A stretch of 64,000 bases of DNA from Thermocatellispora tengchongensis (lineage in GTDB: Bacteria; Actinomycetota; Actinomycetes; Streptosporangiales; Streptosporangiaceae): NCBI RefSeq assembly GCF_014202315.1, contig NZ_JACHGN010000003.1, forward strand, positions 496,001-560,000, read 5' to 3'. The notes under the pieces are model-generated. The model made no database searches. It was not told where the DNA came from and saw nothing but the letters and a program-made list of their open reading frames with translations. The translations under genes and the position numbers were made by a program. The first letter of the stretch is position 1; every line of letters starts with the position of its first letter. Positions 42,635 through 51,203 of this stretch are shown here, one piece after another.

Positions 42635-44525
42635 GGACACACGCCCCCCGGCCCACGGCCCCAGGGCCACCACCACCGACGCGGTCTCCGGTGGTGCGGG
42701 CCGGGCGGGGCGCGGTGGTGCGGTGTTCGGTGGTGCGGGCCGGGTTGGGCGCGGTGGCGGGGTGTTCGGTGGTGCGGGCCGGGTTGGGCGCGGTGGCGGG
42801 GTGTTCGGTGGTGCGGGCCGGGCGGCGCTGGGCGGCGTGGCCACGGGTGCGGCGGCCGTCCTGGCGATGGCGGCCCTCGCCGCCGCCGGCCTGTACCTGC
42901 TCGGCGTACGCGCGCCGTCCTCCCTGCTCCCGGCCGCCGCCACGGTCGCCACCCTGGCGACCGGCGGCCGGGCAGGGGTCGCCCTGGAACCGGACCTCGC
43001 CCTGGAACCGGCCCGCGCGGGCGCCCTCGACCTGGCCATGCGCGGCGAGATCGCCGTCTTCCCGCTGACCGTGACCATCACCGGGATGCTGGTCCTGGCC
43101 ACCGGCCTGCGCCGCCCCGCGCGCCCGCACTGGCCCCTGCGCGTCACCACGGCCGGAGCGGCGTTCCTCGCCGGCCTGGCCGCGCTGGGCCTGCTGGGCC
43201 GGGGCTCGGCCCCCCTGCCGGCCGCGGCCGGACTCGGCCTCCCCGGCGCACTCGGCCTCCCCGGCAGGGGCGGTCTCCCCAGCGAAGGCCATCTTCCCGG
43301 TGGGGTCGGTCTTCCCGGTGGGGTCGGCCTTCCTGGTGGGGTCGGCCTTCCTGGTGGGGTCGGCCTTCCTGGTGGGCTCGGTCTCCCTGGAGGGCTCGGT
43401 CTCCCTGGAGGGGGTGGTGGATCGGGCGGGGGAGTCCTGCACTTCGCGCCCCACGTGATCCCGGCACTGGCCGGCGGCCTCGTGCTCACGCTCGCAGTGG
43501 CCGCGCTCGCATGGACCGCCTCCCTCCTACCGCCCGCCCACGATCGCATCGGGAAGGCCCGCCGCCTCATCCGGACCGCCCGAAGCCGCAGCCGGGACGC
43601 CGAGGGTGTCGCACATGACGCGCGTGCCCGCGAGCGGGAGGCCGTGGGTGTTGCTGATGGCGTGCGCGATGACGGCCGGGGTGTGGCGGGTGTAGTGCGT
43701 GGCGGGCGCGATCACGACCGGGACGCCGAGGGTGTCGCGCGTGGCGCTTGGGCCCGCGGCCGGAGGGCCGGGGGTGTCGGGCGTGGCGCCTCCGCTCACG
43801 ACCGCGATGCTTCGGATGGTGCCTCTGGCGTGCGCGACCGGGACCGCGACCGGGGCACCCGGGGTGTCCCCTCTGGCGGGGGCGATGGGACCGGGGTGCC
43901 GTCTCTGGTGGTGGCGCTGGGGGTTGCGGTGCGGGTGGTCGTGCTGGTGTTGGTGGTGCTTGGAGGTGTGGCGGCTGTGGGCGGGGCGGTGTTCGCCGGT
44001 TTCCGTGGGGTGGGAGCGGTGGCGGGGGGCATGCTGCTGGGCGGGCCCAATGTCGCGCTGGCGGGGCTGGCGGCGGGGGCCGGGGTGCCATGGACGAGCA
44101 CCGTGGACGGGGCCCTCGCCGACGGGCTCGCGGGGCGGGTGCCCGCGGGGACCGTGGACGTGCCCGGCCTGCTCACCGTGGTCGCGGTGGTCGTGCTGCT
44201 CCTGGCGGCCGTCCTCGCCGCCCGGCGTACGCCGGCGCACGCTCTCGGTCCCGCCTCCGCCGCGGCCATGGCGCTCGTGACCGGCGCGGTATTGACCCTG
44301 GTGGCCTGGGCCGCGGGCGGCGGAGTGCGGGCCGGGCTGGCGCTGTTCCAGATGGAGATGCCGGTCCTGGACCTGGCGCTGACCGGCGACCCGGCCCTGG
44401 CGCTCGGCATCGGCCTGGCGGCGGGCGGGGGCGCCGGGGCCGTGGCGGCGCTGCTCACCCGGCTCCTCCGCCGCCGCGCCGCCCTATCCTCGAAGCAGTT
44501 GACGGGAAGTGCGGTGAAGGGATGA
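42627..44525 (+). CDS. Streptophobe-family membrane protein with expanded repeats
   Basis: The 632-residue protein overlaps both neighbours. Membrane segments lie near residues 70-95 (GVATGAAAVLAMAALAAAGLYLL), 150-165, 180-195, 275-295, 430-455, 510-530 and onward. Between them are three low-complexity blocks: a glycine-rich N-terminal 13-residue repeat (GGAGRVGRGGGVF, 3-4 copies), a hexapeptide repeat LPGGVG (residues 223-264, seven copies) and a charged R/D/G block (~315-430). The membrane parts match the actinomycete streptophobe family, whose function is unknown. Gene overlap ties it to the ABC exporter and two-component system; it may be a sensory or accessory membrane partner. Confidence 0.75.
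   Translation: MSEDTRPPAHGPRATTTDAVSGGAGRAGRGGAVFGGAGRVGRGGGVFGGAGRVGRGGGVFGGAGRAALGGVATGAAAVLAMAALAAAGLYLLGVRAPSSLLPAAATVATLATGGRAGVALEPDLALEPARAGALDLAMRGEIAVFPLTVTITGMLVLATGLRRPARPHWPLRVTTAGAAFLAGLAALGLLGRGSAPLPAAAGLGLPGALGLPGRGGLPSEGHLPGGVGLPGGVGLPGGVGLPGGVGLPGGLGLPGGLGLPGGGGGSGGGVLHFAPHVIPALAGGLVLTLAVAALAWTASLLPPAHDRIGKARRLIRTARSRSRDAEGVAHDARAREREAVGVADGVRDDGRGVAGVVRGGRDHDRDAEGVARGAWARGRRAGGVGRGASAHDRDASDGASGVRDRDRDRGTRGVPSGGGDGTGVPSLVVALGVAVRVVVLVLVVLGGVAAVGGAVFAGFRGVGAVAGGMLLGGPNVALAGLAAGAGVPWTSTVDGALADGLAGRVPAGTVDVPGLLTVVAVVVLLLAAVLAARRTPAHALGPASAAAMALVTGAVLTLVAWAAGGGVRAGLALFQMEMPVLDLALTGDPALALGIGLAAGGGAGAVAALLTRLLRRRAALSSKQLTGSAVKG
42690..42845 (+). repeat. 39-base tandem repeat in the streptophobe gene
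   Basis: GGTGGTGCGGGCCGGG starts at 42690, 42729, 42768 and 42807, exactly 39 bases apart. Copies 2 and 3 are identical and the last is partial. In frame it encodes GGAGRVGRGGGVF. Confidence 0.9.
43293..43418 (+). repeat. 18-base tandem repeat in the streptophobe gene
   Basis: Seven consecutive 18-base units (43293-43418) of the type CTTCCTGGTGGGGTCGGC encode LPGGVG/LPGGLG. The middle units are identical. Whole-codon periodicity keeps the gene in frame when copies are gained or lost. Confidence 0.9.
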
Positions 44526-45253
44526 TGGACGGGCGCGTGAGCGGGGCGGCGGGGGCGAGGCTCCTCGTCGTGGACGACGAGCCGACCGTGCGCGAGCTGC
44601 TGTCGGCCACCCTGCGCTTCGCCGGCTTCAGCGTCGAGTCCGCCGCCACGGGCGCGCAGGCCGTCGAGTCGGCCCGCAACACGCCGCCCGACCTGGTCCT
44701 GCTCGACGTGATGCTGCCCGACATGGATGGCTTCGAGGTGGTACGCCGCCTGCGCGGCCAGCAGGGGGCCGCCACCGGCCTGCGCCCCGAGGTCCCGGTG
44801 CTGTTCCTCTCGGCCCGCGACTCGCCCGCCGACAAGATCAACGGGCTCACCCTGGGCGGCGACGACTACGTCACCAAGCCCTTCGACCTGGAGGAGCTGA
44901 TCGCCCGTATCCAGGCGATCCTGCGCCGCACCGGCGGCGGGCGCCCGGCCGGCACCATCGTCGTCGGCGACCTGGAGGTCGATCCCGAGGGCCACCAGGT
45001 GCTGCGGGCCGGCCACCCGGTGCGCCTGTCGCCGACCGAGTTCCGGCTGCTGCACTACCTCGCGGTCAACGCGGGCCGGGTCGTGTCCAAGGCGCAGATC
45101 CTGGAGCACGTCTGGCGCTACGACTTCAACGGCGACAGCAGCATCGTGGACACCTACGTCAGCTACCTGCGCCGCAAGCTCGACACGGCCGAGCCCAAGC
45201 TGATCCACACCGTGCACGGCGTGGGCTACGTCCTGCGCAGGCCGCGCCCGTGA
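44522..45253 (+). CDS. OmpR-family response regulator
   Basis: The 243-residue protein starts at ATG 44522, overlapping the streptophobe stop (ATGA). Receiver: VVDDE (~18), phospho-acceptor Asp in LLDVMLPDM (~60), FLSARD and YVTKPFDLEEL. Winged-helix DNA-binding domain: VRLSPTEFRLLHYLAVN, the recognition helix SSIVDTYVSYLRRKL and the wing IHTVHGVGYVLR. All elements are complete, in contrast to the broken regulator at 2.5 kb. It probably controls its own operon through the CTCACAG repeats at 40.8 kb. The stop overlaps the kinase start. Confidence 0.92.
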   Translation: MMDGRVSGAAGARLLVVDDEPTVRELLSATLRFAGFSVESAATGAQAVESARNTPPDLVLLDVMLPDMDGFEVVRRLRGQQGAATGLRPEVPVLFLSARDSPADKINGLTLGGDDYVTKPFDLEELIARIQAILRRTGGGRPAGTIVVGDLEVDPEGHQVLRAGHPVRLSPTEFRLLHYLAVNAGRVVSKAQILEHVWRYDFNGDSSIVDTYVSYLRRKLDTAEPKLIHTVHGVGYVLRRPRP

Positions 45254-46800
45254 GCCGCGGCCTCGCACGCCGGTTCCGCCGCCGGGGCGGACGGCGGCTG
45301 TCGCTGCGGGCCCGGCTGCTGGCGATCACGCTGGCGATGCTCGTGACCGGGCTGTTGATCAGCTCGGCGGTGGCGGTCGGCACGCTGCGCAGCCACCTGA
45401 TCGAACGGGTGGACGACCAGCTCCGCCCGCTGGCGTACGCCGCGGCCCGGATCTCCCCCGACATCCTGCGCCCCATCACCTCCGGGGAGGCCCGCCGCGC
45501 GGTCCACGCGCTCACCGGCGGCCTGGACCTGGTCAGCGAGGCGCACGTCGCCTACCTGACCCCCGACGGCAGGATCGATCGGCTGGGCCGCCCCGGCGCC
45601 CCCGGCCCCGCGCTGCCCCGGCTCGACACCGCCGCCGTGGCCGCCCTGCGCGGCGAGCCGTTCGAGGTGCCCGGGGCCGGTGGAGAGGGCCGGTGGCGGG
45701 CCATCGCCCTGCCCCGGGCCGACCGGCCGCTCGGCCCCGCCGCCACTCCGCCCGTCCCCGGCAGCGGCGTGGTCGTCGCGGTCTCCATGGCCGGGGTGAA
45801 CTCCACCGTCGCGCGGCTCACGCTGGTGTGCGTGCTCACCGGCGCGGCCCTGCTCGCGCTGCTGGCCGTCGCGGGCCGCTTCGCCGTACGCGCCGGGCTG
45901 CGGCCGCTGCACGACATCGAGGAGACCGCGGCGGCCATCGCGGGCGGCGACCTGACCCGGCGGGTGCCCGAGAGCGCGCCGCCGTCCACCGAGATCGGCC
46001 GCCTGTCCGCCGCGCTCAACGGCATGCTCGGCCAGATCGAGGCCGCGTTCGCCGCCCGGGAGGAGTCGGAGGCGCGGATGCGTCGCTTCGTCGCCGACGT
46101 CAGCCACGAGCTGCGCACGCCGCTGTTCGGCATCAAGGGCTTCTCCGAGCTGTACGCCATGGGCGGCCTGTCCGGCGAGGGCGACGTGGACCGCACCATG
46201 GCCCGCATCCGCAGCGAGTCGGCCCGGCTGGCCGGCCTGGTGGAGGACCTGCTGCTGCTCGCCCGGCTCGACGAGGGCGAGGCCGCCCTGCCCATGGACC
46301 TGGCCCCGATGGACCTGCGCACCCTCGCCGCCGACGCCCGGCACGACCTGCGCGCCCTGGACCCCTCGCGCCCGGTCGAGCTCACCGGCCCCGACGGCGG
46401 CGACCCCGGCCGCGCGCCGGTGCTCGGCGACGAGGCCCGGCTGCGCCAGGTGGTCGCCAACCTGGTCGGCAACGCGGTCGCGCACACCCCGCCGGGCACG
46501 CCCGTCCGCGTCGGGGTCGGCACCTGCGGCGGCGAGGCCGTGCTCGTCGTCCAGGACCGGGGGCCCGGCCTCACCGCGGAGCAGGCCGCGCGGGTCTTCG
46601 ACCGCTTCTACCGCGTGGACGCCTCGCGAGGCCGGTCCGCCGGCCCGCAGGACGCGACCGGCGGCGGCCACGGGGGCGCCGGCCTCGGCCTGGCCATCGT
46701 CCGCTCCATCGTCACCGCGCACGGCGGCCGGGTCACCCTGCGCACGGCGCCGGGCGAGGGCGCCGCGTTCCGCATCGCCCTGCCGCGGGGAACAAGCTAG
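45250..46800 (+). CDS. Sensor histidine kinase
   Basis: The 516-residue kinase starts at GTG 45250, overlapping the regulator stop. Two membrane helices (~20-45 and ~185-210) flank an extracellular domain of about 140 residues. A HAMP domain follows, then the phospho-acceptor His in VADVSHELRTPLFGIKGF (~285), the N box VVANLVGNAVAH, the G1 box VQDRGPGLT, F box FDRFYRVD and G2 box GAGLGLAIV. Everything needed for signalling is present. The signal is unknown; the linked exporter suggests a membrane or antibiotic stress. Its TAG stop lies within the same CTAG as the stop of the convergent gene. Confidence 0.92.
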   Translation: MSRGLARRFRRRGGRRLSLRARLLAITLAMLVTGLLISSAVAVGTLRSHLIERVDDQLRPLAYAAARISPDILRPITSGEARRAVHALTGGLDLVSEAHVAYLTPDGRIDRLGRPGAPGPALPRLDTAAVAALRGEPFEVPGAGGEGRWRAIALPRADRPLGPAATPPVPGSGVVVAVSMAGVNSTVARLTLVCVLTGAALLALLAVAGRFAVRAGLRPLHDIEETAAAIAGGDLTRRVPESAPPSTEIGRLSAALNGMLGQIEAAFAAREESEARMRRFVADVSHELRTPLFGIKGFSELYAMGGLSGEGDVDRTMARIRSESARLAGLVEDLLLLARLDEGEAALPMDLAPMDLRTLAADARHDLRALDPSRPVELTGPDGGDPGRAPVLGDEARLRQVVANLVGNAVAHTPPGTPVRVGVGTCGGEAVLVVQDRGPGLTAEQAARVFDRFYRVDASRGRSAGPQDATGGGHGGAGLGLAIVRSIVTAHGGRVTLRTAPGEGAAFRIALPRGTS

Positions 46801-48860
46801 CCGCTCGCCACCGCCGCCCGGCCGCGGCGCGGCAGCAGCAGGAACGCGCCGAGGTAGAGCACCGCCGCCACGACCAGCAGGCCGCGGTAGCCGACCAGCA
46901 GCGCCAGGTACTCCAGGCAGCCGCCCACCATGGCGCCCAGCAGGTTCGCGCCGAACGCGAGGGTGCTGTCGGAGCTGTCGGAGAACCGCTTGGCGAACAC
47001 GACGTTGGCCGCGAAGATCGGCAGGAACGCGATCACCACCGCGGCCACGGCGCGCACCGGCACGGGCAGCGACAGCAGCCACGAGTTGGGCACCAGCCAG
47101 GCCAGTACGAGGCCCGCGGCCAGCACGGCGTACATGACGGGGAGCGGCGGGGTGCGGAAGCGGCGGGTCACCTCCACCGCGGCAAGCACCGCGACCAGCA
47201 CGCCGGCGAACACGATCGCGTTGACCACCCACGTGGTGCCGAACAGCAGCGCGAATCCGGTCACGCTCTTGGTCTCCAGCAGCAGGAAGCCCACGCCCAG
47301 CAGGAACAGGTCGCCGTAGGGCCGCATCCGCCCGTACGGGCCCGCGACCACCCGCACCGCCAGCAGCGACACGATGAGGATCAGCAGCAGCGTGACGATG
47401 TAGATCTGCGGGATCGCGCGGTCCTTGATGTACAGGAACGGGCGGTCGTCACCGGCCGGGGGCGGGGTGCCCGCGGCGGCCCCGGGCCACTCGGCGCCGC
47501 AGCGCTGGTCGGCCGTGGTCACCCCGGCCGTGATCACCGCCTGCTGCCCGGCCTCGGTCACCACGTCCACGCACGGCTTGTGCCCGAAGGCGGCCTGCAT
47601 CGTGGACGCCAGCCGGTCCACCAGCCAGCGCTCGCGGTAGTAGTTGTACATCGAGAACGCGCCGCCCGGCTTGAGGTGCTCGCGCGCGGCCCGCATCGCC
47701 TCCTGCGTGAACAGGTAGCTCTCCAGGCGCAGCGAGCTGGCCCCCGACACCAGCGTGAGCGAGTCGGGCAGGGCGAACAGGATCAGGTCGTACTTCCTGG
47801 ACGTGCGCTCCAGGAACGCCCGCCCGTCGGTGACGTGCGTGGTGACCCGCGGGTCGTCGTACGGCTTGTCGGGGTGGAACTCCCGGCCCAGCCGCAGCAA
47901 CTGCGGGTCGATCTCGACGGCGTCCACCCGCTTGGCGCCCTTGCTCAGCGCGATGGCCACGTCGGTGCCGCTGCCCGCGCCCACGATCAGCACGTCGTCC
48001 AGCCGCCCGGACGCGGCCGCCGCCCGCTCGTACGGCAGCGCGTACTGCCGCTCCCACTCCAGCCGCCGCTCCGCCGGGATCGCCTGCTGGTGCGGGATGC
48101 CGTTGACCTGGATGTCCATCACCGGCACGCCGTCGTACTGGAACCTGTCGCTGGTCACCTTGTAGTACGGCGACCACAGCGCCCCGGCCGTCAGAGTCTC
48201 GACCGACAGCGCCGCCACCACCACCGTCGCCGGGAGGATCACCAGCACCTGTCCCAGCGGCCGGCGCGGCCACAGCAGCACGATGTACGCCACCGCCGCC
48301 ACGGTGCCCCACAGCACCGGCGGCGCGCTCAGGAACGACAGCAGCGTGAACAGCGCGATCCCGCTCAGGCTGCCGATCAGGTCGTACCGGTACGCCTCCA
48401 GCCGCGGCAGCTCCGGGAAGCACCGCCCCACCAGCTCGGCCGGCCCCATCAGCACGACCGCCGCCGCGCAGAAGATCACCGGCAGGATCAGCCAGGCCGG
48501 CGGCCCGGTGGTGGACAGGCTCGTCCAGTACAGGACGCCCTCGGTGTCGCGGTCCACCGTCACCGGGAACATCAGGATGATCAGGACCAGCGCGGCGAGG
48601 GTGATGGGCGAGTAGTACGGCTGCCGCTTCGTCCGCCCCACCCGCAGGAATCCCAGCCCGATGCCCAGGAACGACCCCAGCAGCACGAAGTTGGTGAAAT
48701 AGCTGAGGTGCACGATGTTCGACCCGGTCCACCTGATCAGTGCCAGCTCCAGGAAGAGCATGAACCCACTGGCCAGGACCAGGCGCCCCCGAACGGGCAG
48801 CCACGCGGGCTGAGCATCGGACGGGCGCGGAGCGGTCGTAGCCTCAGCCGCTGCAGTCAT
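46797..48860 (-). CDS. Polytopic membrane protein with spermidine-synthase-like methyltransferase fold
   Basis: The 687-residue protein has about seven N-terminal membrane helices (residues 25-235), a soluble SAM-binding Rossmann domain (~280-450) and about six C-terminal helices. The nucleotide motif is VLIVGAGSGTDVAIALSKG and the acidic residue after strand 2 is VDAVEIDP, as in spermidine synthases. The catalytic Asp motif normally following strand 4 (DLIIxDxxDP) is replaced by DLILFALPDSL, so aminopropyl transfer is doubtful. Such fused proteins are common in actinomycetes and lack an assigned reaction. It stands alone and is convergent with the kinase. Confidence 0.75.
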   Translation of the reverse strand: MTAAAEATTAPRPSDAQPAWLPVRGRLVLASGFMLFLELALIRWTGSNIVHLSYFTNFVLLGSFLGIGLGFLRVGRTKRQPYYSPITLAALVLIILMFPVTVDRDTEGVLYWTSLSTTGPPAWLILPVIFCAAAVVLMGPAELVGRCFPELPRLEAYRYDLIGSLSGIALFTLLSFLSAPPVLWGTVAAVAYIVLLWPRRPLGQVLVILPATVVVAALSVETLTAGALWSPYYKVTSDRFQYDGVPVMDIQVNGIPHQQAIPAERRLEWERQYALPYERAAAASGRLDDVLIVGAGSGTDVAIALSKGAKRVDAVEIDPQLLRLGREFHPDKPYDDPRVTTHVTDGRAFLERTSRKYDLILFALPDSLTLVSGASSLRLESYLFTQEAMRAAREHLKPGGAFSMYNYYRERWLVDRLASTMQAAFGHKPCVDVVTEAGQQAVITAGVTTADQRCGAEWPGAAAGTPPPAGDDRPFLYIKDRAIPQIYIVTLLLILIVSLLAVRVVAGPYGRMRPYGDLFLLGVGFLLLETKSVTGFALLFGTTWVVNAIVFAGVLVAVLAAVEVTRRFRTPPLPVMYAVLAAGLVLAWLVPNSWLLSLPVPVRAVAAVVIAFLPIFAANVVFAKRFSDSSDSTLAFGANLLGAMVGGCLEYLALLVGYRGLLVVAAVLYLGAFLLLPRRGRAAVASG

Positions 48861-48950
48861 GGGGCGTAGCCTATTGCGATTGCCCGGCGATACGCAGGCT
48901 CACGCACCACCCGCGCCCTCCGGATCGGCCGATCCCGGGCCGGAGCCGGC

Positions 48951-49673
48951 TCAGGCCGTGGCGCGGGCGAAGACGCGGGCTGCCAGGGCGAGGCACAGGG
49001 CGGTGAGGGCGGCGGTCACGGCGGCGCCGGCGGCCACCGCAGGGGTCGCGTAGTGACCGGTGAACATCTCACGCAGGGCCTCCACCACGTACCTGAAGGG
49101 GGTCAGCCGGGACACCGCGTCCAGCCAGGGCGGGGCCATGGACATGGGCAGGAACGCGCCCGACAGCAGGGTGAGGGGCACGATGACGGTGCTCACCATC
49201 GGGGCGAAGGTCTCCTGGTCGATGGTCAGCGCCACGGCGTACGACAGGGAGGCCAGGCTGACGCCGAGCGGGACGATCAGGGCCAGGCCGAGCAGCACGC
49301 CGGGCAGCGGGGCGCGCAGGCCGAAGGCGTAGCCGAGCGCCAGCAGCAGGACCGTCTGGACCAGCAGGACCGCCACGTTGCCCAGGACCCGGCCCAGGAG
49401 GAGGGGCGTGCGGCCGGCCGGGGTGACCCGGAGGCGGTCGAGCACGCCGAAGCGGACGTCGAAGACTATGCCGAAGCCGGCCAGGCCCGCGCTGAACAGG
49501 GCGAGCTGGACGATCAGGCCGGGAACCAGGATCTCCCAGGTGCCGACCGAGGTGAACAGGGGGCCGAACAGGACCAGGAAGAGGGCGGGCTGCGCCGCGC
49601 CGAACAGGACCGCGCTCTTGTGGCGGAGCTGGATCCGCATGTTGTGCCGGAAGATCAGGTACGTGTCGCGCAT
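48951..49673 (-). CDS. ABC-2 exporter permease (DrrB-like)
   Basis: The 240-residue protein starts at ATG 49673; longer frames upstream run into the ATPase. It has six membrane helices and the ABC-2 signature GIVFDVRFGVLDRLRVTPAGRTPLLLGRVLGN (~70-100), then the IVPLTLLSGAFLPMSMAPPWLDAVSRLTPFRYVVEALR block near residue 180, as in DrrB/OleC drug exporters. It lies 5 bases after the ATPase gene. The substrate is unknown, presumably a hydrophobic compound sensed by the divergent TetR regulator. Confidence 0.88.
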   Translation of the reverse strand: MRDTYLIFRHNMRIQLRHKSAVLFGAAQPALFLVLFGPLFTSVGTWEILVPGLIVQLALFSAGLAGFGIVFDVRFGVLDRLRVTPAGRTPLLLGRVLGNVAVLLVQTVLLLALGYAFGLRAPLPGVLLGLALIVPLGVSLASLSYAVALTIDQETFAPMVSTVIVPLTLLSGAFLPMSMAPPWLDAVSRLTPFRYVVEALREMFTGHYATPAVAAGAAVTAALTALCLALAARVFARATA

Positions 49674-49678
49674 GCCGC

Positions 49679-50428
49679 TCACACCCTCTCCTTGTCCGTC
49701 AGCGTCAGGAAGACGTCGTCGAGAGTGGGGACGGGGGCGTCGGGATCGTCGCCCGCGACGCGGCGCTTGAGCTCCTCGGGCGTGCCCTCGGCCACGATGC
49801 GCCCGGCGTCGATGATGAGCAGCCGGTCGCACAGCGCGTCGGCCTCCTCCAGGTAGTGCGTGGTGAGGAAGACGGTCATGCCCTGCTCGTCGCGCAGCGC
49901 CCGGATGTGCCGCCACAGGTCGGCGCGGCTCTGCGGGTCGAGCCCGGTGGTGGGCTCGTCCAGGAACAGCAGCGGCGGCCGGTGCAGCAGCCCGAACGCG
50001 ATGTCGAAGCGCCGCCGCTGCCCGCCCGACAGGGCCCCGCCCACCCGGCCGGCGAGGCCGGTGAGGTCGAGCCGGTCCAGCACCTCGGCGACCCGCTGCC
50101 GGGCCTCCGCCGCCCGCATGCCGTGCAGCATGGCCTGCAGCTCCAGCTCGTCGCCGACGGGGTTGAGCGGGTTGGTGGAGTTGCCCTGGGCCACGTAGCC
50201 GATCCGCCGCCGCACGCCCCGCGGGTCGGTCAGCAGGTCGTGCCCCGCCACCACCGCGGTGCCCGAGGTGGGCCGCAGCAGCGTGGTCAGCATGCGCATG
50301 GTGGTGGTCTTGCCCGCGCCGTTCTGCCCGAGGAAGCCGACGATCTCGCCGGCCTCGACCGCGAAGTCGACGCCGCGCACGGCCTCGACCCCGTCGAAGG
50401 ACTTGCGGAGCCCTCTCACTTCGATCAT
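49679..50428 (-). CDS. ABC exporter ATPase (DrrA-like)
   Basis: The 249-residue ATPase starts at ATG 50428 and is short for DrrA, which often has a longer C-terminus. Walker A GQNGAGKTTT (~36), the NSTNPLNPVGDELELQAML segment, signature LSGGQRRR (~135), Walker B LLFLDEPTTGLDPQSR (~155) and H-loop LTTHY. The final TLDDVFLTLTDKE motif is the usual end of daunorubicin-resistance ATPases. It pairs with the permease that follows and is divergent from a TetR gene 76 bases away, a standard drug-responsive arrangement. Confidence 0.9.
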   Translation of the reverse strand: MIEVRGLRKSFDGVEAVRGVDFAVEAGEIVGFLGQNGAGKTTTMRMLTTLLRPTSGTAVVAGHDLLTDPRGVRRRIGYVAQGNSTNPLNPVGDELELQAMLHGMRAAEARQRVAEVLDRLDLTGLAGRVGGALSGGQRRRFDIAFGLLHRPPLLFLDEPTTGLDPQSRADLWRHIRALRDEQGMTVFLTTHYLEEADALCDRLLIIDAGRIVAEGTPEELKRRVAGDDPDAPVPTLDDVFLTLTDKERV

Positions 50429-50455
50429 TTCATCGCCTCCAAAGATAGTGCAGCA

Positions 50456-50484
50456 CCAAACTTAGATCCACTGCAAAGTTTTGG
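50456..50484. promoter_or_regulatory. Inverted repeat between the exporter and its TetR regulator
   Basis: CCAAACTT (50456-50463) faces AAGTTTTGG (50476-50484), matched except for one extra T, with a 12-base spacer. It lies between the divergent starts at 50428 and 50505. It is a likely TetR operator controlling both directions. Confidence 0.6.
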
Positions 50485-50504
50485 CCACCCCATAGAATGA
50501 CGGC

Positions 50505-51158
50505 ATGGCGGAGGAACTGGGCCTGCGCGAGCGCAAGAAGCGCGAGACGCGGCGGCGGATCGCGGACGTCGCGATGGGACTGTTCGCGGCGAAGGGCTTC
50601 GACAACGTCACCGTGGCGGAGGTCGCCAGGGCCGCCGACGTGTCGGTCAACACGGTCTTCAACTACTTCGGCACGAAGGAGGACCTGTTCCTCGACCGCT
50701 CCGACGAGGCCGTCGCGAGCCTGGGCGAGGTCGTACGCGCCCGCCGTCCCGGCGAGAGCGCGCTCGACGCGCTGCGGCGCGACTTCTTCGAGGCACTGGA
50801 GACCAGGGACTGGCGCCACGGCTTCAACGACGGCGCCGACGTGTTCGCCCGGCTCGTGGGCGAGAGCCACTGCCTGCAGACCCGCCTGCTCAGCATGCAC
50901 GAGCAGCGCGAGCGCGCCCTGGCCGCCACCCTGGCCGAGGAGACCGGCGCCGATCCGGACGACCTGATGCCCTCCTTCGCCGCGGCCCAGATCTGCGCCG
51001 TGCTCCGCCTGCTGACCACGCACTTCACCCGCCGCAGGCTGGCCGGCGAGACCCACGAGCAGATCGCCCCCGGCATCCGCGAGCAGGCCGAGATCGCCTT
51101 CCGCACCCTGGAGTGCGGCATCGGCCCGTACGCCCGCAGACCGCGCGAGCAGGGGTAG
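50505..51158 (+). CDS. TetR-family regulator of the divergent ABC exporter
   Basis: The 217-residue protein starts at ATG 50505. The N-terminal helix-turn-helix is at about residues 13-60 (TRRRIADVAMGLFAAKGFDNVTVAEVARAADVSVNTVFNYFGTKEDLF), a canonical TetR pattern. The C-terminal ligand-binding half (HGFNDGADVFARLVG, TRLLSMHEQRERALAATLAEE) is of the common actinomycete type. It probably represses the exporter genes and itself until a drug-like ligand binds. It ends 45 bases before the convergent LCP gene. Confidence 0.9.
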   Translation: MAEELGLRERKKRETRRRIADVAMGLFAAKGFDNVTVAEVARAADVSVNTVFNYFGTKEDLFLDRSDEAVASLGEVVRARRPGESALDALRRDFFEALETRDWRHGFNDGADVFARLVGESHCLQTRLLSMHEQRERALAATLAEETGADPDDLMPSFAAAQICAVLRLLTTHFTRRRLAGETHEQIAPGIREQAEIAFRTLECGIGPYARRPREQG

Positions 51159-51203
51159 GGCTCAGGGGCAGGCGGCGGCCGTCCCGGTCAGGCGGTCACG
51201 TCG

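Noticed and set aside
42477-43570. Minus-strand frames encoding ETEPTRKADPTRKADP-type repeats
   Set aside because: They are the antisense reading of the streptophobe repeats, with no start signal. The plus-strand gene overlaps its neighbours as in a coupled operon.
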